This document shows positions 13,283-13,331 of a stretch of 13,331 nt of DNA, piece by piece; positions within the stretch are counted from its first letter, which is position 1, and every line of letters begins with the position of its first letter. The stretch comes from an uncultured Collinsella sp. GTDB lineage: Bacteria > Actinomycetota > Coriobacteriia > Coriobacteriales > Coriobacteriaceae. A program made the position numbers and the translations under genes. The notes under the pieces were generated by a model, which ran no database searches, was not told where the DNA came from, and saw nothing but the letters and a program-made list of their open reading frames with translations. Location of the stretch: the NCBI GenBank assembly GCA_900552295.1, contig URZB01000015.1, positions 1 through 13,331 on the forward strand. Reading direction: 5' to 3'.

Positions 13283-13331
13283 ATAGGACAAAATGTGTGT
13301 CCCGATAGAACATCCGTTTCCATCCATTAAT

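Noticed and set aside
13281..13331. Possible C-terminal end of a minus-strand gene entering from the right
   Set aside because: The frame is open from the edge to a TAA that overlaps the terminator, but 16 codons are too few to recognise or support.
13139..13331. CRISPR-like array at the right end
   Set aside because: The repeated TTGGGGACAG units are in both orientations and unevenly spaced, which fits REP-like palindromes rather than regular direct repeats with unique spacers.

Overview
The window is about 60% GC. It is gene-dense, and almost all genes are on the minus strand. Strong Shine-Dalgarno sites, two LytS/LytTR-type two-component systems, a UMF1-family transporter and a REP-like repeat beside a C39-peptidase-like gene suggest an anaerobic gut actinobacterium of the class Coriobacteriia, most likely Collinsella-like. 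This placement is inferred from gene style and composition; no marker gene is present.

Layout from right to left, the direction of most transcription: (1) an APC-family amino-acid/amine permease (11747-10296) followed by a cytoplasmic metal-dependent amidohydrolase (10164-8887), ended by a terminator at 8800-8828. They look like an uptake-and-hydrolysis pair and have strongly biased, expression-adapted codons. (2) A LytS-like kinase and LytTR response regulator (8769-6611), then a zinc-dependent phospholipase C-like protein (6519-5575) and an Atg22/UMF1-type MFS transporter (5473-4214). No terminator is visible between these four. A hairpin plus T-run at 4063-4098 closes the stretch. (3) A family 2 glycosyltransferase (4042-2855) whose stop codon overlaps the start of a second LytS-like kinase (2858-1515), followed by a second LytTR regulator (1442-726) and a terminator at 670-719. 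(4) A small YfcE-like phosphoesterase (630-163), with a terminator hairpin at 123-155.

The only plus-strand gene is at 12108-13142, divergent from the permease. It encodes a C39-peptidase-like protein with a long basic cytoplasmic tail and one membrane segment. Its stop codon lies inside the outer arm of a REP-like inverted-repeat cluster (13139-13251), and a further terminator at 13263-13282 points leftwards for a gene beyond the right edge.

The most distinctive theme is a pair of paralogous two-component systems about 4 kb apart. One is translationally coupled to a glycosyltransferase, the other sits upstream of a phospholipase-like enzyme and a transporter. Both operons have a terminator-like hairpin between a candidate -10 element and the first Shine-Dalgarno site. 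A role in envelope or nutrient sensing is an inference. All eleven genes look intact, with no frameshift or truncation seen. The first 120 bases hold no gene I can support.
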